This document shows, piece after piece, positions 36,526 to 45,535 of a stretch of 64,000 bases of DNA (the first letter of the stretch is position 1; every line of letters begins with the position of its first letter). Made by a program: the position numbers and the translations under genes. A model generated the notes under the pieces. That model was not told where the DNA came from and searched no databases. It saw only the letters and a list, made by a program, of their open reading frames with translations. Source of the DNA: UBA9732 sp052170315 (GTDB lineage Bacteria; Spirochaetota; Spirochaetia; Sphaerochaetales; Sphaerochaetaceae); NCBI GenBank assembly GCA_052170315.1, contig JBQNAT010000001.1:1-64000 (forward strand), written 5' to 3'.

Positions 36526-37410
36526 ATGGATAATAAGTTAAAAGGCATTTTCGTTGCTTCTCTTACCCCGTTTGACAGGAACGGAAGTTTTAACCCTGCG
36601 GCTTTAAAAAAACTGATGGAAAGGAATCTTGCAGAAGGCGCCTCAGGCTTCTTTATGGGAGGTTCCAGCGCAGAATGTTTTCTTCTAAGCCATCATGAGC
36701 GCACAGCTGTTTTTGAAAGCGCATCCGAATTCAAAGACAGAACAACTCTGATAGCCCATATTGGAGCAATCAGTACAAAAGAAGCCATAATGTTCGCTAA
36801 AGAGGCTGTCAACCTTGGTTATAAACACATTGCGGCAACAGCTCCTTTTTATTACGGCTTCACTCCCGAAGAGATAGCTTCCTATTATTATGATATCTCT
36901 CAGAGCGCAGGTCTTCCCGTTATTGTCTATAACTTTCCCGGAAACACAAAAAAAGACTTTGATATTGAAAATCCGGTTTACAGAAAACTCTTCAAATCTG
37001 ACGCGGTTGAAGGCGTAAAACACACCAATCAGGTCGTTTATCAGATGGAGCGCTTTATTGAAATGAATCCGAAACTCAGCGTGTTAAACGGTTTTGACGA
37101 AACAATGGTTGCCGGCTTTGCCCTTGGAGCCCACGGTTCAATCGGAAGCACCTTCAACTGTATGTTGCCTCACTATCTTAAAATCTACCACGCGTTCAAA
37201 GAAGGCAAAATGGAAGAGGCGAAAGCCATGCAGCACAAGGCAAACAACATCATGGAAGTCTTCTGCCGTGTTGGCCTGATACCGGCGGTTAAATATGCCG
37301 TATGCAAACAGGGTATAGACGTGGGAATTGCCCGCAGGCCGTTCTCAGAACTGACTCCGCGGGCAAAAAAGCTTGTTGACGATATTTTAAAGTCTGACCT
37401 TATTGAATAA
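36526..37410 (+). CDS. N-acetylneuraminate lyase-like (DapA family) aldolase
   Basis: 294-residue class I lyase. Features nearer to NanA than to DapA: FVASLTPFD, GGSSAECFLLS, ATAPFYYGFTPEE, VYNFPGNTKK, the Schiff-base Lys in GVKHTN, and LNGFDE with GSIGSTFN. NanA-type enzymes split sialic acid or other 2-keto-3-deoxy sugar acids to pyruvate and an aldose or aldehyde. With a KdgF-like gene and no ManNAc kinase or epimerase nearby, a 2-keto-3-deoxy acid of another kind is possible. Its end overlaps the convergent cupin gene by 11 bases. Confidence 0.75.
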   Translation: MDNKLKGIFVASLTPFDRNGSFNPAALKKLMERNLAEGASGFFMGGSSAECFLLSHHERTAVFESASEFKDRTTLIAHIGAISTKEAIMFAKEAVNLGYKHIAATAPFYYGFTPEEIASYYYDISQSAGLPVIVYNFPGNTKKDFDIENPVYRKLFKSDAVEGVKHTNQVVYQMERFIEMNPKLSVLNGFDETMVAGFALGAHGSIGSTFNCMLPHYLKIYHAFKEGKMEEAKAMQHKANNIMEVFCRVGLIPAVKYAVCKQGIDVGIARRPFSELTPRAKKLVDDILKSDLIE

Positions 37411-37738
37411 AGTCATCGCGCATAGGTGTGAAAACGTCTATGAGAACACCTTCTTCAAGACAGACGCAACCGTGTTTTTCGCCTGAAGCGAAGACAAGGG
37501 AATCTCCTGCTTTTACAATCTTTTTCTCCCCTTCTATTTCAAACTCAAATACGCCGCTGTCCACATAAGTACACTGTGTGTGCGGATGTGAATGGACGGC
37601 TCCTGCCCCATTGGTGTCAAAATGGACTTCAGCAATCATAATATGACTGTTGTAAGCAAGAACCTTCCGTCTTGAGCCGCCTCCAAGTTCGGTAAACGCG
37701 GCATCTTTTCCAAAGAAAAAACCAGATTCCTTTGACAT
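37400..37738 (-). CDS. KdgF-like cupin
   Basis: 112-residue single-domain cupin resembling KdgF, which opens 4,5-unsaturated monouronates (from pectin or alginate) into linear keto forms. The metal ligands are in HSHPHTQ and in GEKHGC, with EIEGEKKIVKAGD between, and the C-terminus DVFTPMRDDF matches the KdgF ending. It lies 8 bases after the TRAP permease gene on the same strand, so imported unsaturated monouronates are a candidate substrate for the whole locus. Confidence 0.7.
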   Translation of the reverse strand: MSKESGFFFGKDAAFTELGGGSRRKVLAYNSHIMIAEVHFDTNGAGAVHSHPHTQCTYVDSGVFEFEIEGEKKIVKAGDSLVFASGEKHGCVCLEEGVLIDVFTPMRDDFIQ

Positions 37739-37746
37739 CCCGTTTC

Positions 37747-39171
37747 TCAGACAGACATTCCAAGGGCATTCGGTATCATAAGAGAGAAGCCCGGAATAAA
37801 CGTGACAATCATAAGAGTTGCAAACATAACAAGGAACATAGGAATCAAAGCCTTAGTGGTTTTTTCAATCGTAGTACCACCCACTGCGCAGCCCACGAAC
37901 AGGGCGCTTCCAACAGGAGGCGTACACAGTCCTGTAGCCAGGTTCAGAATCAGCATGATACCGAAATGTATTGGGCTCATACCTATCATGGGGCTGGTAA
38001 CAACAGGAAGCAGTATCGGAGTCATTATCAGAATCAGCGGTGCCATATCCATGAAACAGCCAAGAAGCAGCAGAAGCAAGTTGATAATAATCAAAAGAAT
38101 GTACTTGTTGTCTGTTATTGAAAGCAGCAGCATCGTAAGTTTTGCAGGAATTCTGAGAGCAGTCATCATATAGGCGAAAGCTTTCGCAGTAGCCAGCAAT
38201 GTCATTACAACGGCCAGTGTTCTGAGCGAGTTCTTAAGAACCTTTGGGAAGTTTCTTATCTTGTCTTTTCTGTAAACGAAATAAGTCAGGATAAAGGTGT
38301 AAACACAGGCAATTGCGGAACTTTCGGTTGCTGTAAATACTCCGACAGCGACTCCGACCATAATAATAACAAGCGTCATCATCGGCAGAATCGCGTTTGC
38401 GATAATCTGCATACATTTTCCCATTTCGAAACGGAATCCGGGATTTTCCAAAACAAGCCAGGTCTCGGGGTCTTTGTAGGAAGTCCATTTTTTGGAAACG
38501 CTTTTGCTGAATTTCATCCAGCGAACCCTATCGCCCTTCCCTATCTTATCTCCCTTGGGGAAGTTGTACCTGAATCTCATTACGAAACACATCGTCATGA
38601 GAGCAAGCCCCAACAGTATGCCGGGAAGAATACCCGCCATGAACATCGAGCCTATTGAGACGCCTGCGCCCGCTGCCAGAGCATAGATGACCATGTTGTG
38701 GCTTGGAGGAATCAAAACGCCTTCGCAGGCTGTAGTAACGGTAAGAGCAACGGAGAATTCCGGAGAATAGCCCTGCTTTACCTGAAGCGGTATAACTATG
38801 GCGCCCAGCGAGCTTACGTCCGCAACGGCTGAACCGGAGATACCTCCGAAGAACATCGAATCAAGACAGTTTACATAGGCAAGGCCGCCTCTGAACCTTC
38901 CCACTACAAGGTTCGCGAGGTCTACAATCTTGTCCGAAATCTCTCCTACACTCATTATTTCACCCATAAGGATGAAAAACGGTATGGACAGAAGCGAAAC
39001 GTTGTTTACTCCGTCTATCATCATCCTTACAATAGTTGTAAGGTTTGTGCCTTCAATCAGAGCCGCGGTACAGGTGCTCAGCAGAAGCGAAAATGTTACC
39101 GGTATCTTCATGAACATCAGAACAAAGAAACCGCCGATAAGAACGATAGTTGCAACTGTACTCATTGTCAT
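37747..39171 (-). CDS. TRAP transporter large membrane subunit (DctM/YiaN type)
   Basis: Twelve or so membrane helices; 474 residues against the usual ~430, with an extra charged loop at about residues 200-245 (KGDRVRWMKFSKS ... WTSYKDPETW). The family motif GISGSAVADVSSLG is near residue 110. It carries out sodium-driven uptake with DctQ and the binding protein. Its start overlaps the end of the DctQ gene by four bases. Confidence 0.9.
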   Translation of the reverse strand: MTMSTVATIVLIGGFFVLMFMKIPVTFSLLLSTCTAALIEGTNLTTIVRMMIDGVNNVSLLSIPFFILMGEIMSVGEISDKIVDLANLVVGRFRGGLAYVNCLDSMFFGGISGSAVADVSSLGAIVIPLQVKQGYSPEFSVALTVTTACEGVLIPPSHNMVIYALAAGAGVSIGSMFMAGILPGILLGLALMTMCFVMRFRYNFPKGDKIGKGDRVRWMKFSKSVSKKWTSYKDPETWLVLENPGFRFEMGKCMQIIANAILPMMTLVIIMVGVAVGVFTATESSAIACVYTFILTYFVYRKDKIRNFPKVLKNSLRTLAVVMTLLATAKAFAYMMTALRIPAKLTMLLLSITDNKYILLIIINLLLLLLGCFMDMAPLILIMTPILLPVVTSPMIGMSPIHFGIMLILNLATGLCTPPVGSALFVGCAVGGTTIEKTTKALIPMFLVMFATLMIVTFIPGFSLMIPNALGMSV

Positions 39172-39791
39172 TTGGCTTCCTCCTTTTTGGCATCTCTTTC
39201 CCTGACAACCTCTACGTAGTCTACTTCCTTCTCCGAATAAAGAAGATCATCAGGCTTAAGAACTCCGGTAAGGAACAGAATTGAGTCAAATGTCATAAGG
39301 AATCCGGTCATAGGCGCCGGAGTATACTGAACCCAGGTTGGAAGACCTGTCATAGGAAGCTTTCCGGTGACTCCCATTAGCCTTACGGTGTATTTATATC
39401 CGTTTACAAGAAGGATAAGGCCGCAGATAAGCACTGCAAAATCAGAAATCACATCAAGAACCTTCTTGGCTTTTTTGCTTTTAAGACGGGAGTAAATTAC
39501 TGTAACGGACACATGCATGTGGTCTCTTACTCCAACGGCGCACGCAATGAAGGAAAAAAGTATAACCATAAGGCGCGGAACTTCCTCTGCCCATCCGATG
39601 CCCGTATTGAAGCAGTAGCGCAAAACTACCGTTATGAACAGAATCACAAGCATGGAAATCTCAGCGATTTCAGCAATCGTAAGAATTACCTTGTGAGTCC
39701 AATGGTTCAGAAGAATAAGAAAACCCTTGAAGCCCGGCTGCTCTCTTACAAGCCTGTTTTCTTTAAGCCAGTCTTTGAAATTTTCGCTCAT
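39168..39791 (-). CDS. TRAP transporter small membrane subunit (DctQ/YiaM type)
   Basis: 207 residues with four membrane segments and the typical NTGIGWAEEVPRLM motif near residue 68. The cytoplasmic tail is longer and more charged than usual. GAGGA precedes the ATG. Partner of the large subunit encoded directly after it. Confidence 0.88.
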   Translation of the reverse strand: MSENFKDWLKENRLVREQPGFKGFLILLNHWTHKVILTIAEIAEISMLVILFITVVLRYCFNTGIGWAEEVPRLMVILFSFIACAVGVRDHMHVSVTVIYSRLKSKKAKKVLDVISDFAVLICGLILLVNGYKYTVRLMGVTGKLPMTGLPTWVQYTPAPMTGFLMTFDSILFLTGVLKPDDLLYSEKEVDYVEVVRERDAKKEEAK

Positions 39792-39821
39792 TTATAATCC
39801 TCGGTAAAGTGTGAACATAGT

Positions 39822-39852
39822 AAAAAACGGCAACCGCATAAATGCGGTCGCC
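39822..39852 (-). terminator. Intra-operon terminator between TRAP binding-protein and membrane genes
   Basis: On the minus strand a 10-bp stem with one mismatch (TGCGG arms, short loop) is followed by GTTTTTT. It lies between the stop of the binding protein (39872) and the start of DctQ. It would lower membrane-subunit expression relative to the binding protein. Confidence 0.65.
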
Positions 39853-39871
39853 ATATTAATTTTCGGCCGAC

Positions 39872-40879
39872 TTATTTTCCTACAGCCTTTATCTTCGCGA
39901 TTATGTCCTCATAGCCTGCGCCGTACTCCGCGTACAGAGAAGCCATGGCATCCTGGAATGTCTTAAGGTCGGCAGCTGTAGGTTGGTAGATTATATTGCC
40001 GTTTGCTCTAACGCCGGCTTCCGCAGTCTGCTCCATCGCCCTCCACTGAGCAATTTCATATTCCTGAGTTTCCTTGGCGCACTGCTTGATTATCGCGATG
40101 TCGCTGTCGCTTATCTTTGCGTTCTTAAGAGCCGCGACAGATGCAAGAAGAATCTCCGGGACTCTGGTGTGGGCATCCAGGCAGAAGAACTTGGCAACTT
40201 CATAGTCGCCCTTTGAGTAATAGGTTGGCCAGTTGTTTTCAGCCCCGTTGATGATGCCCTGCTGTATTGCGGAGTAAATATCGTTGGGTCCTATGCCGGT
40301 AACCGGAGTTCCGCCCAACAATTCAACAATACGGCACATCATTGTGTTGTTCTGCATCCTTATCTTAAGGCCTTTAATATCCTTTGCCTGATGGACGGCA
40401 GTTGTTGTGTAGAAGTTTCTTGAACCGCTGTCATACCAGCAGAGACCAATAAGACCCGAGCCGCTTTCCTGAACGGCGGCAAGCATGTTCTGTCCGATTT
40501 CACCGTTAAGTACAGCCCACATGTAATCAGCGCTGTCATAAAGATAAGGAAGCTGTATTACGTTCAAAGCAGGAACATAGTTCGCGACAGGAGATGCCGA
40601 TACACGGGCGAAACCGCAGTCTCCTATCTGCATGGCTTCTATAGCGCCTGTTTCTTCGGCATAAAGTGTTCCGTTTGAATAGACCTCTATTTTCACACGG
40701 CCTTCGGTTCTTTCTTCAACCAGCCTAGCAAACTCAAGGTCGGCCATTGTTGTCGGATAACCGTCAACGTGAACCTCCGAAAGTTTAAGCGTCACGCTCT
40801 TTGTCTCTTTTGAACCTTCTGCAAAAACAATGCCCATTGCAAGAACAAGCACCAGAAGAACAATAGTTAGCTTTTTCAT
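39872..40879 (-). CDS. TRAP transporter solute-binding protein (DctP family)
   Basis: 335-residue periplasmic protein with a Sec signal (MKKLTIVLL...GIVFAEGSKE). The carboxylate-binding arginine lies in the KDIKGLKIRMQNN segment, as in sialate- and uronate-binding members, so the ligand is a sugar acid. I start it at ATG 40879, five bases after GGAGG, not at the GTG four codons upstream. Confidence 0.9.
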   Translation of the reverse strand: MKKLTIVLLVLVLAMGIVFAEGSKETKSVTLKLSEVHVDGYPTTMADLEFARLVEERTEGRVKIEVYSNGTLYAEETGAIEAMQIGDCGFARVSASPVANYVPALNVIQLPYLYDSADYMWAVLNGEIGQNMLAAVQESGSGLIGLCWYDSGSRNFYTTTAVHQAKDIKGLKIRMQNNTMMCRIVELLGGTPVTGIGPNDIYSAIQQGIINGAENNWPTYYSKGDYEVAKFFCLDAHTRVPEILLASVAALKNAKISDSDIAIIKQCAKETQEYEIAQWRAMEQTAEAGVRANGNIIYQPTAADLKTFQDAMASLYAEYGAGYEDIIAKIKAVGK

Positions 40880-41095
40880 CTCAACCTCCACCCCTTTTCG
40901 GGTTTACCATTTTCAAACGGCGAATTTCCGGTCCGCCGCGCAATCTCACAATAAATACTTCAAAATTTTGCCTGAACACAGACCCATAACAATTAGATTA
41001 TGTAACATGGAAACCGATAAAGCAAATGTTTTTATTTGTGTTAAAAAGAGTTATAAAATTTATAAAAAACGAAAAAAACATACCTCTATTTTATA

Positions 41096-41107
41096 TTTAG
41101 CGCTAAA
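41096..41107. promoter_or_regulatory. Palindrome TTTAGCGCTAAA upstream of the TRAP binding-protein gene
   Basis: A perfect 12-bp palindrome with a central CG, as in LacI-family operators, in the 308-base gap between the second cupin gene and the binding-protein gene. On the minus strand it overlaps a possible -10 box (TATAAA). The rest of this gap is AT-rich and holds no gene that I can see. Confidence 0.5.
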
Positions 41108-41187
41108 ATAATCCGAATAATCTTGGTAAACCCCAAATTACACAAAAAATTACCGGTCCGTTCGCATTTTTGCCAATCAGTTACGAA

Positions 41188-41538
41188 TCAGTCATAAATG
41201 ATAAGCGCAATTATATCCAGCGGTTCATCACCGGTATTATTTATTCCATGCCCTGTTCCACTTGGGGTAAAGGTCACGTCTCCGGCTTCGATAGTTGTCA
41301 GCGTACCGTTGTCGTTATATTCAGCCCTACCTGAAATTACATAATATATTTCAGTGTCACCGTTGTGGATATGGTAACCTATTCCGGAATGCGGAGCTAC
41401 GGTAGTGTGCGCAAACATTCTCCCTTTTCCGTTAAGCTCTTCACCGGAATTAATCAGGCTCCTTACCTGAATATAACCGTCCGCGCCGAACTTATGTTCG
41501 ACTTTCTCCGAATGTTTTTCGCTTGATTTCCTTATCAT
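41188..41538 (-). CDS. Small cupin protein
   Basis: 116-residue cupin with metal ligands in GYHIHNGDTEIYYVISG and GTGHGINN. Cupins of this type act as sugar or sugar-acid isomerases, or bind ligands; the exact role is unknown. GGGAG precedes the ATG. It lies 14 bases after the YhcH-like gene and is the last of the cyclase-YhcH-cupin run. Confidence 0.8.
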   Translation of the reverse strand: MIRKSSEKHSEKVEHKFGADGYIQVRSLINSGEELNGKGRMFAHTTVAPHSGIGYHIHNGDTEIYYVISGRAEYNDNGTLTTIEAGDVTFTPSGTGHGINNTGDEPLDIIALIIYD

Positions 41539-41552
41539 TGGCTTCTCCCGGC

Positions 41553-42008
41553 TCAGACAGGTACCTTGATTACGATTTTCTTAATAGGTATCCGTTTGTC
41601 AACTATGCATCTTGGCTTATGAGCATCCTCAGGCCCCAGAACAATAAAATCCCCCGCATTAAGGAAAACTTTGCCGCAGTGCTTAGGCTCATCGTAGAAC
41701 GTTATGTCGTTTTCAGCTTTGTATGGGACGGCAACGGGACCAAGCTCCGAACGGTCGCATACGGCACAGTACTCCATACCTTCTACTACATACTGAATAT
41801 CAAAGAATCTCTCATGAGTTTCAAAACGGTTTTCTTCCCATTTATAAGAGCTGTAATGCTGGACACTTGCCCGAACACCTTCTTCAAGTTCAATCCATCC
41901 TTCGGGAAGTTCGGCAAGATCCTTCCTCTTAAGAAAATCAAAAGCAATCTGAAATTTCCTTGCGGAAAAATCATACTTGTACTCATAACCGTTTTTGCAG
42001 CTTATCAT
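41553..42008 (-). CDS. YhcH/YjgK/YiaL family protein
   Basis: 151-residue beta-sandwich protein of the DUF386 family. The metal-site residues lie in ETHERFFDIQYVVEG and in GDFIVLGPEDAHKP. Relatives include NanQ (YhcH), which speeds sialic-acid anomer interconversion, and YiaL of the diketogulonate operon. Here it probably handles the anomers or ring opening of the sugar acid brought in by the TRAP system. Confidence 0.85.
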   Translation of the reverse strand: MISCKNGYEYKYDFSARKFQIAFDFLKRKDLAELPEGWIELEEGVRASVQHYSSYKWEENRFETHERFFDIQYVVEGMEYCAVCDRSELGPVAVPYKAENDITFYDEPKHCGKVFLNAGDFIVLGPEDAHKPRCIVDKRIPIKKIVIKVPV

Positions 42009-42028
42009 GACTTACACCCAGTTTTATT

Positions 42029-42715
42029 TCAGCAGAATTCCTTAAGCCCTTCAATGGCATAAAGTCTTACAGGACATGAATCCAGACCCTTGATATACAT
42101 AGGAGCGAAGCTCACAAAGAAGGTTTCTTTCTTCAGCTGGTCAAGATTTTTGACAACCTCAAGGAATGTAATATTTTCAGCCATGCAGATATCATGGAAA
42201 GGCTTTACGTCCTCATTGCAGTTTTCAATAGAAACACCGTCACCGAAACCTACGCACTTTACCTTATGGTCAACCATCCACTGCGCAGTTTCGCCGTTGA
42301 TAAGAAGCCTCTTGTCGTTCGGGCCGTTTGTTTCCGGGGTAAACGGGGGGAGCTTATAGATAGAATCAAGAATTACGATATCTCCTTCTTTAACCTTGTT
42401 TCCTATTGCCTTGTCCAGGTCTGCGGCGCTTATGTGCGAAAGAGGCTTTAAATTCTTAAATTCGTGATAAAGGCCTCGGCCCATAAAGGAAGTAAGAGGA
42501 AGATCCGCGACGCTGGCTCCGTCCTCAAAATGGTGATAGGGGCACTCGCAATGAGTTCCGAGATGTGTCATGATATCAACGTTCGTATGAAAATCGGGAA
42601 TGGCTCCGCCCGTGTTGAACCTGTCCAGCTTGCATCTTCTGGTTTCCGTTGCCGGGTCAATGTATTTTGTGAGGTCAATTACCCTCAATCCGTTAAGTTC
42701 GTAAACAGTCTGCAT
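42029..42715 (-). CDS. Cyclase/kynurenine formamidase-like metal hydrolase
   Basis: 228 residues of the cyclase family. The metal motif reads HLGTHCECPYHH near residue 52, where the usual HxGTHxDxPxH has Glu in place of Asp. Family members hydrolyse N-formylkynurenine, isatin, or cyclic amides and lactones. In a sugar-acid locus a lactone-opening role is conceivable but unproved. It overlaps the PanE-like stop by one base (TAATG). Confidence 0.8.
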   Translation of the reverse strand: MQTVYELNGLRVIDLTKYIDPATETRRCKLDRFNTGGAIPDFHTNVDIMTHLGTHCECPYHHFEDGASVADLPLTSFMGRGLYHEFKNLKPLSHISAADLDKAIGNKVKEGDIVILDSIYKLPPFTPETNGPNDKRLLINGETAQWMVDHKVKCVGFGDGVSIENCNEDVKPFHDICMAENITFLEVVKNLDQLKKETFFVSFAPMYIKGLDSCPVRLYAIEGLKEFC

Positions 42716-43647
42716 TATTTTGACTCCTTTTTTTCCTTATTCTTATCTTCAAGCGCATGTATGCACTTTACTGTCATTTCATGGTATGGGACTTCTATTC
42801 CCCGGTCGTGAGCCGTTTCAATAACACTTCCGCTTATTGTGTCCACTTCGGTCTTTCTGCCGCCCCTTATATCAGCATATATTGAAGTATAACCGTTTGG
42901 CGCGTTTATGCACACATTTTCAACGTCTTTTACAACTTCTTCATAATTAAATCCCAAACCAAGGGAATTCGCAACTTCAACAGCTTCCCCGCAAAGTTTC
43001 CTCATAAGCCAGTTGGCATTGGGGTCTGTGTGGATAAAGCCCATGGGAACCTGAAAAAGCGCGGTCAATGAGGAAACCGCCGTATTGGTGAACATTTTCT
43101 TCCAGACCTGTTTCAGGACATTGTCTTCCGTGGTGCATTGAAAGCCGCAGGCCGCAAAGTTTTTCGCAATGGGCTCAAGACTCTCCGAACCGCCGTCAAG
43201 AAGACCGATGCTTGTAATCCCGCTTCCGCCGTGATTGATAAAACCGGGTTCTATTATGGAGCTGTTATGCTGAGTAGACCCTATTATGACATGGCGTCTG
43301 TCGGCAAACTTCAAAAGCTTGCTTTCGTGTCCCGCCCCGTTCTGAAGTGTCATAAGATAAGTATCCGAACCAATGATACTGCGGTTTGTTTCAAGCGCGG
43401 ATACTGTGTATATTGACTTTACGAAAACTATGACAAGGTCCTGAAGACCTATGCCTTCCGTTGAAAGCGCCGCCTTCGGATGGCATGTCACAACTGAGCC
43501 GTCGCTCTCTTTTATCCTTACTCCTTTTGAATTAACAGCCGACACCATTGTTTCACTTATATCAACAACGGTTACGGTATTTTTTCGAGACAGATATCCG
43601 CTGAAAAGCGACCCCATTGCTCCCGCGCCCAATACCGTTATTTTCAA
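42715..43647 (-). CDS. Ketopantoate reductase family (PanE/ApbA) dehydrogenase
   Basis: 310 residues. N-terminal Rossmann motif ITVLGAGAMGSLFSGYL, then the VKSIYT region and the catalytic Lys in VLKQVWKKMFTNTAVSSL near residue 175. In a catabolic operon such proteins often reduce other 2-oxo acids, not ketopantoate. I set the start at TTG 43647, with GGAGG five bases before. First gene of the panE-cyclase-YhcH-cupin run. Confidence 0.82.
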   Translation of the reverse strand: MKITVLGAGAMGSLFSGYLSRKNTVTVVDISETMVSAVNSKGVRIKESDGSVVTCHPKAALSTEGIGLQDLVIVFVKSIYTVSALETNRSIIGSDTYLMTLQNGAGHESKLLKFADRRHVIIGSTQHNSSIIEPGFINHGGSGITSIGLLDGGSESLEPIAKNFAACGFQCTTEDNVLKQVWKKMFTNTAVSSLTALFQVPMGFIHTDPNANWLMRKLCGEAVEVANSLGLGFNYEEVVKDVENVCINAPNGYTSIYADIRGGRKTEVDTISGSVIETAHDRGIEVPYHEMTVKCIHALEDKNKEKKESK

Positions 43648-43687
43648 AATGACCTCCGTTAGCCCTTCGCACGCCTTCAGCAATTAG

Positions 43688-43756
43688 TTGCAAAAAATCT
43701 TGCAATCGAATTCAATTTCGTAAGCAAAGTATTGCATTTCTTTTTCAAGAATGCAA
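43688..43756 (-). promoter_or_regulatory. Cluster of TTGCAA-type sites upstream of the PanE-like gene
   Basis: TTGCAA at 43688-43693 and 43700-43705, TTGCAT at 43732-43737, ATGCAA at 43751-43756. The stretch 43700-43715 (TTGCAATCGAATTCAA) has LacI-like dyad symmetry around a central CG. The LacI gene two genes upstream is the obvious candidate regulator. Similar TTGCAA/TTGCAT pairs occur just upstream of that gene. Confidence 0.45.
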
Positions 43757-43795
43757 GGGTTTTTCTTTTACCGTGTTGTTATTGCTAAACATGAA

Positions 43796-45493
43796 TTAAT
43801 TGAAGTTGTATTCAGTAACGATTTTACTTCTGCCTGAAGATAAATCATGAAAATATTCATATAAACATATTCCAAGGAAAGAGCCTGAAATATTATAAAC
43901 ATTTTTATAGCCTCTGTTTTCAAGAATCATAACGGCATTGTAACTGCGCTGAGCGCTTCTGCAATGGAGATATACCGGCCTGTCTTTTGGAATCTCGGAC
44001 AGACGCTCCCTGAATTCACTCAGAGGTATATTGACTGAATTGATGATATGGCCTCTTGCATATTCATTTTTTTCGCGGACATCTATAATGTATGCTCCGC
44101 TTTCAACCAGTTCTCTGACTTTGGAAACGGGAACCTGCCTGAATTTCCCGGAAAGCAGATTGGAAGCAACAAACGCGGCTTGGTTAACAACATCCCTTGC
44201 CGTACCGAATAAGGGAGAGTAGCAAAGCTCCAGCTTTTTCAAATTATCAACAGTTCCGCCCATGGAAATCATTGCGGCTATAACGTCAATTCGTTTATCA
44301 ACAGCTCCCTTTCCTATGGCCTGCGCTCCAAGAATTTTTCCGCCCGGTATTTCATACAGGAGTTTAAAATGCATCACATGGCTTTCAGGCATTAGCCCGA
44401 CTTTATCATTTGGAATAACATATGAAAAACCGTATTTTAGGCCTGCATTTCCCGCTGCTTTTTCATTAAGCCCGGTTGATGCCGCATTCAAATTGAATAT
44501 CCTCAAAACCGATGAGCCTATAAAACCCTCACCGGTTTCATTAATCCCGAACATGTTATTTGCAGCTATTCTGGCCTCAAGCTGAGCCGGACCCGCAAGG
44601 GTAAGTCTGGATTTACTGCCAAGAAGCCTGTTTTCTACCTCTATCGCATCTCCGACAGCATAAATATCTGAATCATTTGTCCGGAACTTGCTGTCAACTT
44701 TAATTGAACCGGTTTCCCCTATTTCCAATCCCGCATCCCGGGCAAGAGAGATTTCAGGCCTGACTCCGATTGCAAGAACCACGGCCTGGGATTCAATAAA
44801 AAGGCCTGTTCCGAGAATTATTCCATTTTCCTCAATCGAAGAAACTCCGTCTCCAAGATACAGTTGCACACCGTTATCATGTAATTCTTTATGAATTATC
44901 TGAACCATGTCCTGGTCAAATGGTGTAAGTACCTGAGCAAGAGCCTCGACAATAAACACATCCTTGCCGGCTTTTTTAAGGTTTTCCGCAACTTCAATGC
45001 CTATAAAACCTCCGCCGATTACCGCTACGGTTTTGACTGCGGTTTGACTGACGTAATTATCCAATGCGCAGATATCATCAACATTCCTTACGGTAAATAC
45101 GTTTTCCCTGTCAACACCTTTTATGCTCATCGGTCTTACAGGCATTGCTCCGGGCGAAAGCACAAGCTTATCGTATGTTTCATAATATATTTCTTCAGTA
45201 TCCATATTTTTAACCGTAATTTTTTTTGCCGCCCGGTCAATGGAAAGTACTTCATTGCGAACCCTGACCTCAATATTGTATCTGGATTTAAATGTTGAAG
45301 GATTCATGAGGACAAGGTTTTCACTTTTCTTAACTGTTCTGCTTAGAAAGAACGGAAGTGAACAATTTGAAAAAGAAACATGCTGTCCTCTTTCAAAGAT
45401 TATTATCCGCGCATCCTCATCCAAACGTCTTGCTCTTGCCGCAACAGAGGCACCTCCGGCCACTCCTCCGACAATTAAAATTTTCTTTGACAT
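43796..45493 (-). CDS. CoA-disulfide reductase-rhodanese fusion (CoADR-RHD)
   Basis: 565 residues. Residues 1-450 are a flavin disulfide reductase with FAD motif IVGGVAGGASVAARARR, active-site Cys in SFSNCSLPF near residue 43, NAD motif AVIGGGFIGIEVAE and the FAD motif YAVGDA. Residues about 465-555 form a rhodanese domain with active Cys in YLHCRSAQRS. Such fusions reduce CoA disulfide, persulfides or polysulfides with NADH. Its place after the LacI gene in a sugar-acid locus is unexpected; it may serve redox or sulfur balance. Confidence 0.88.
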   Translation of the reverse strand: MSKKILIVGGVAGGASVAARARRLDEDARIIIFERGQHVSFSNCSLPFFLSRTVKKSENLVLMNPSTFKSRYNIEVRVRNEVLSIDRAAKKITVKNMDTEEIYYETYDKLVLSPGAMPVRPMSIKGVDRENVFTVRNVDDICALDNYVSQTAVKTVAVIGGGFIGIEVAENLKKAGKDVFIVEALAQVLTPFDQDMVQIIHKELHDNGVQLYLGDGVSSIEENGIILGTGLFIESQAVVLAIGVRPEISLARDAGLEIGETGSIKVDSKFRTNDSDIYAVGDAIEVENRLLGSKSRLTLAGPAQLEARIAANNMFGINETGEGFIGSSVLRIFNLNAASTGLNEKAAGNAGLKYGFSYVIPNDKVGLMPESHVMHFKLLYEIPGGKILGAQAIGKGAVDKRIDVIAAMISMGGTVDNLKKLELCYSPLFGTARDVVNQAAFVASNLLSGKFRQVPVSKVRELVESGAYIIDVREKNEYARGHIINSVNIPLSEFRERLSEIPKDRPVYLHCRSAQRSYNAVMILENRGYKNVYNISGSFLGICLYEYFHDLSSGRSKIVTEYNFN

Positions 45494-45535
45494 CTCACTT
45501 CCTTTTTTATCTCAGTATTATCTCAATAAAAGCTT

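Noticed and set aside
43732..43756. TTGCATTT ... AAGAATGCAA hairpin taken as a terminator of the CoA-disulfide reductase gene
   Set aside because: On the minus strand it is not followed by a T run; on the plus strand, where T-rich sequence follows, no gene precedes it. Better explained as paired operator half-sites.
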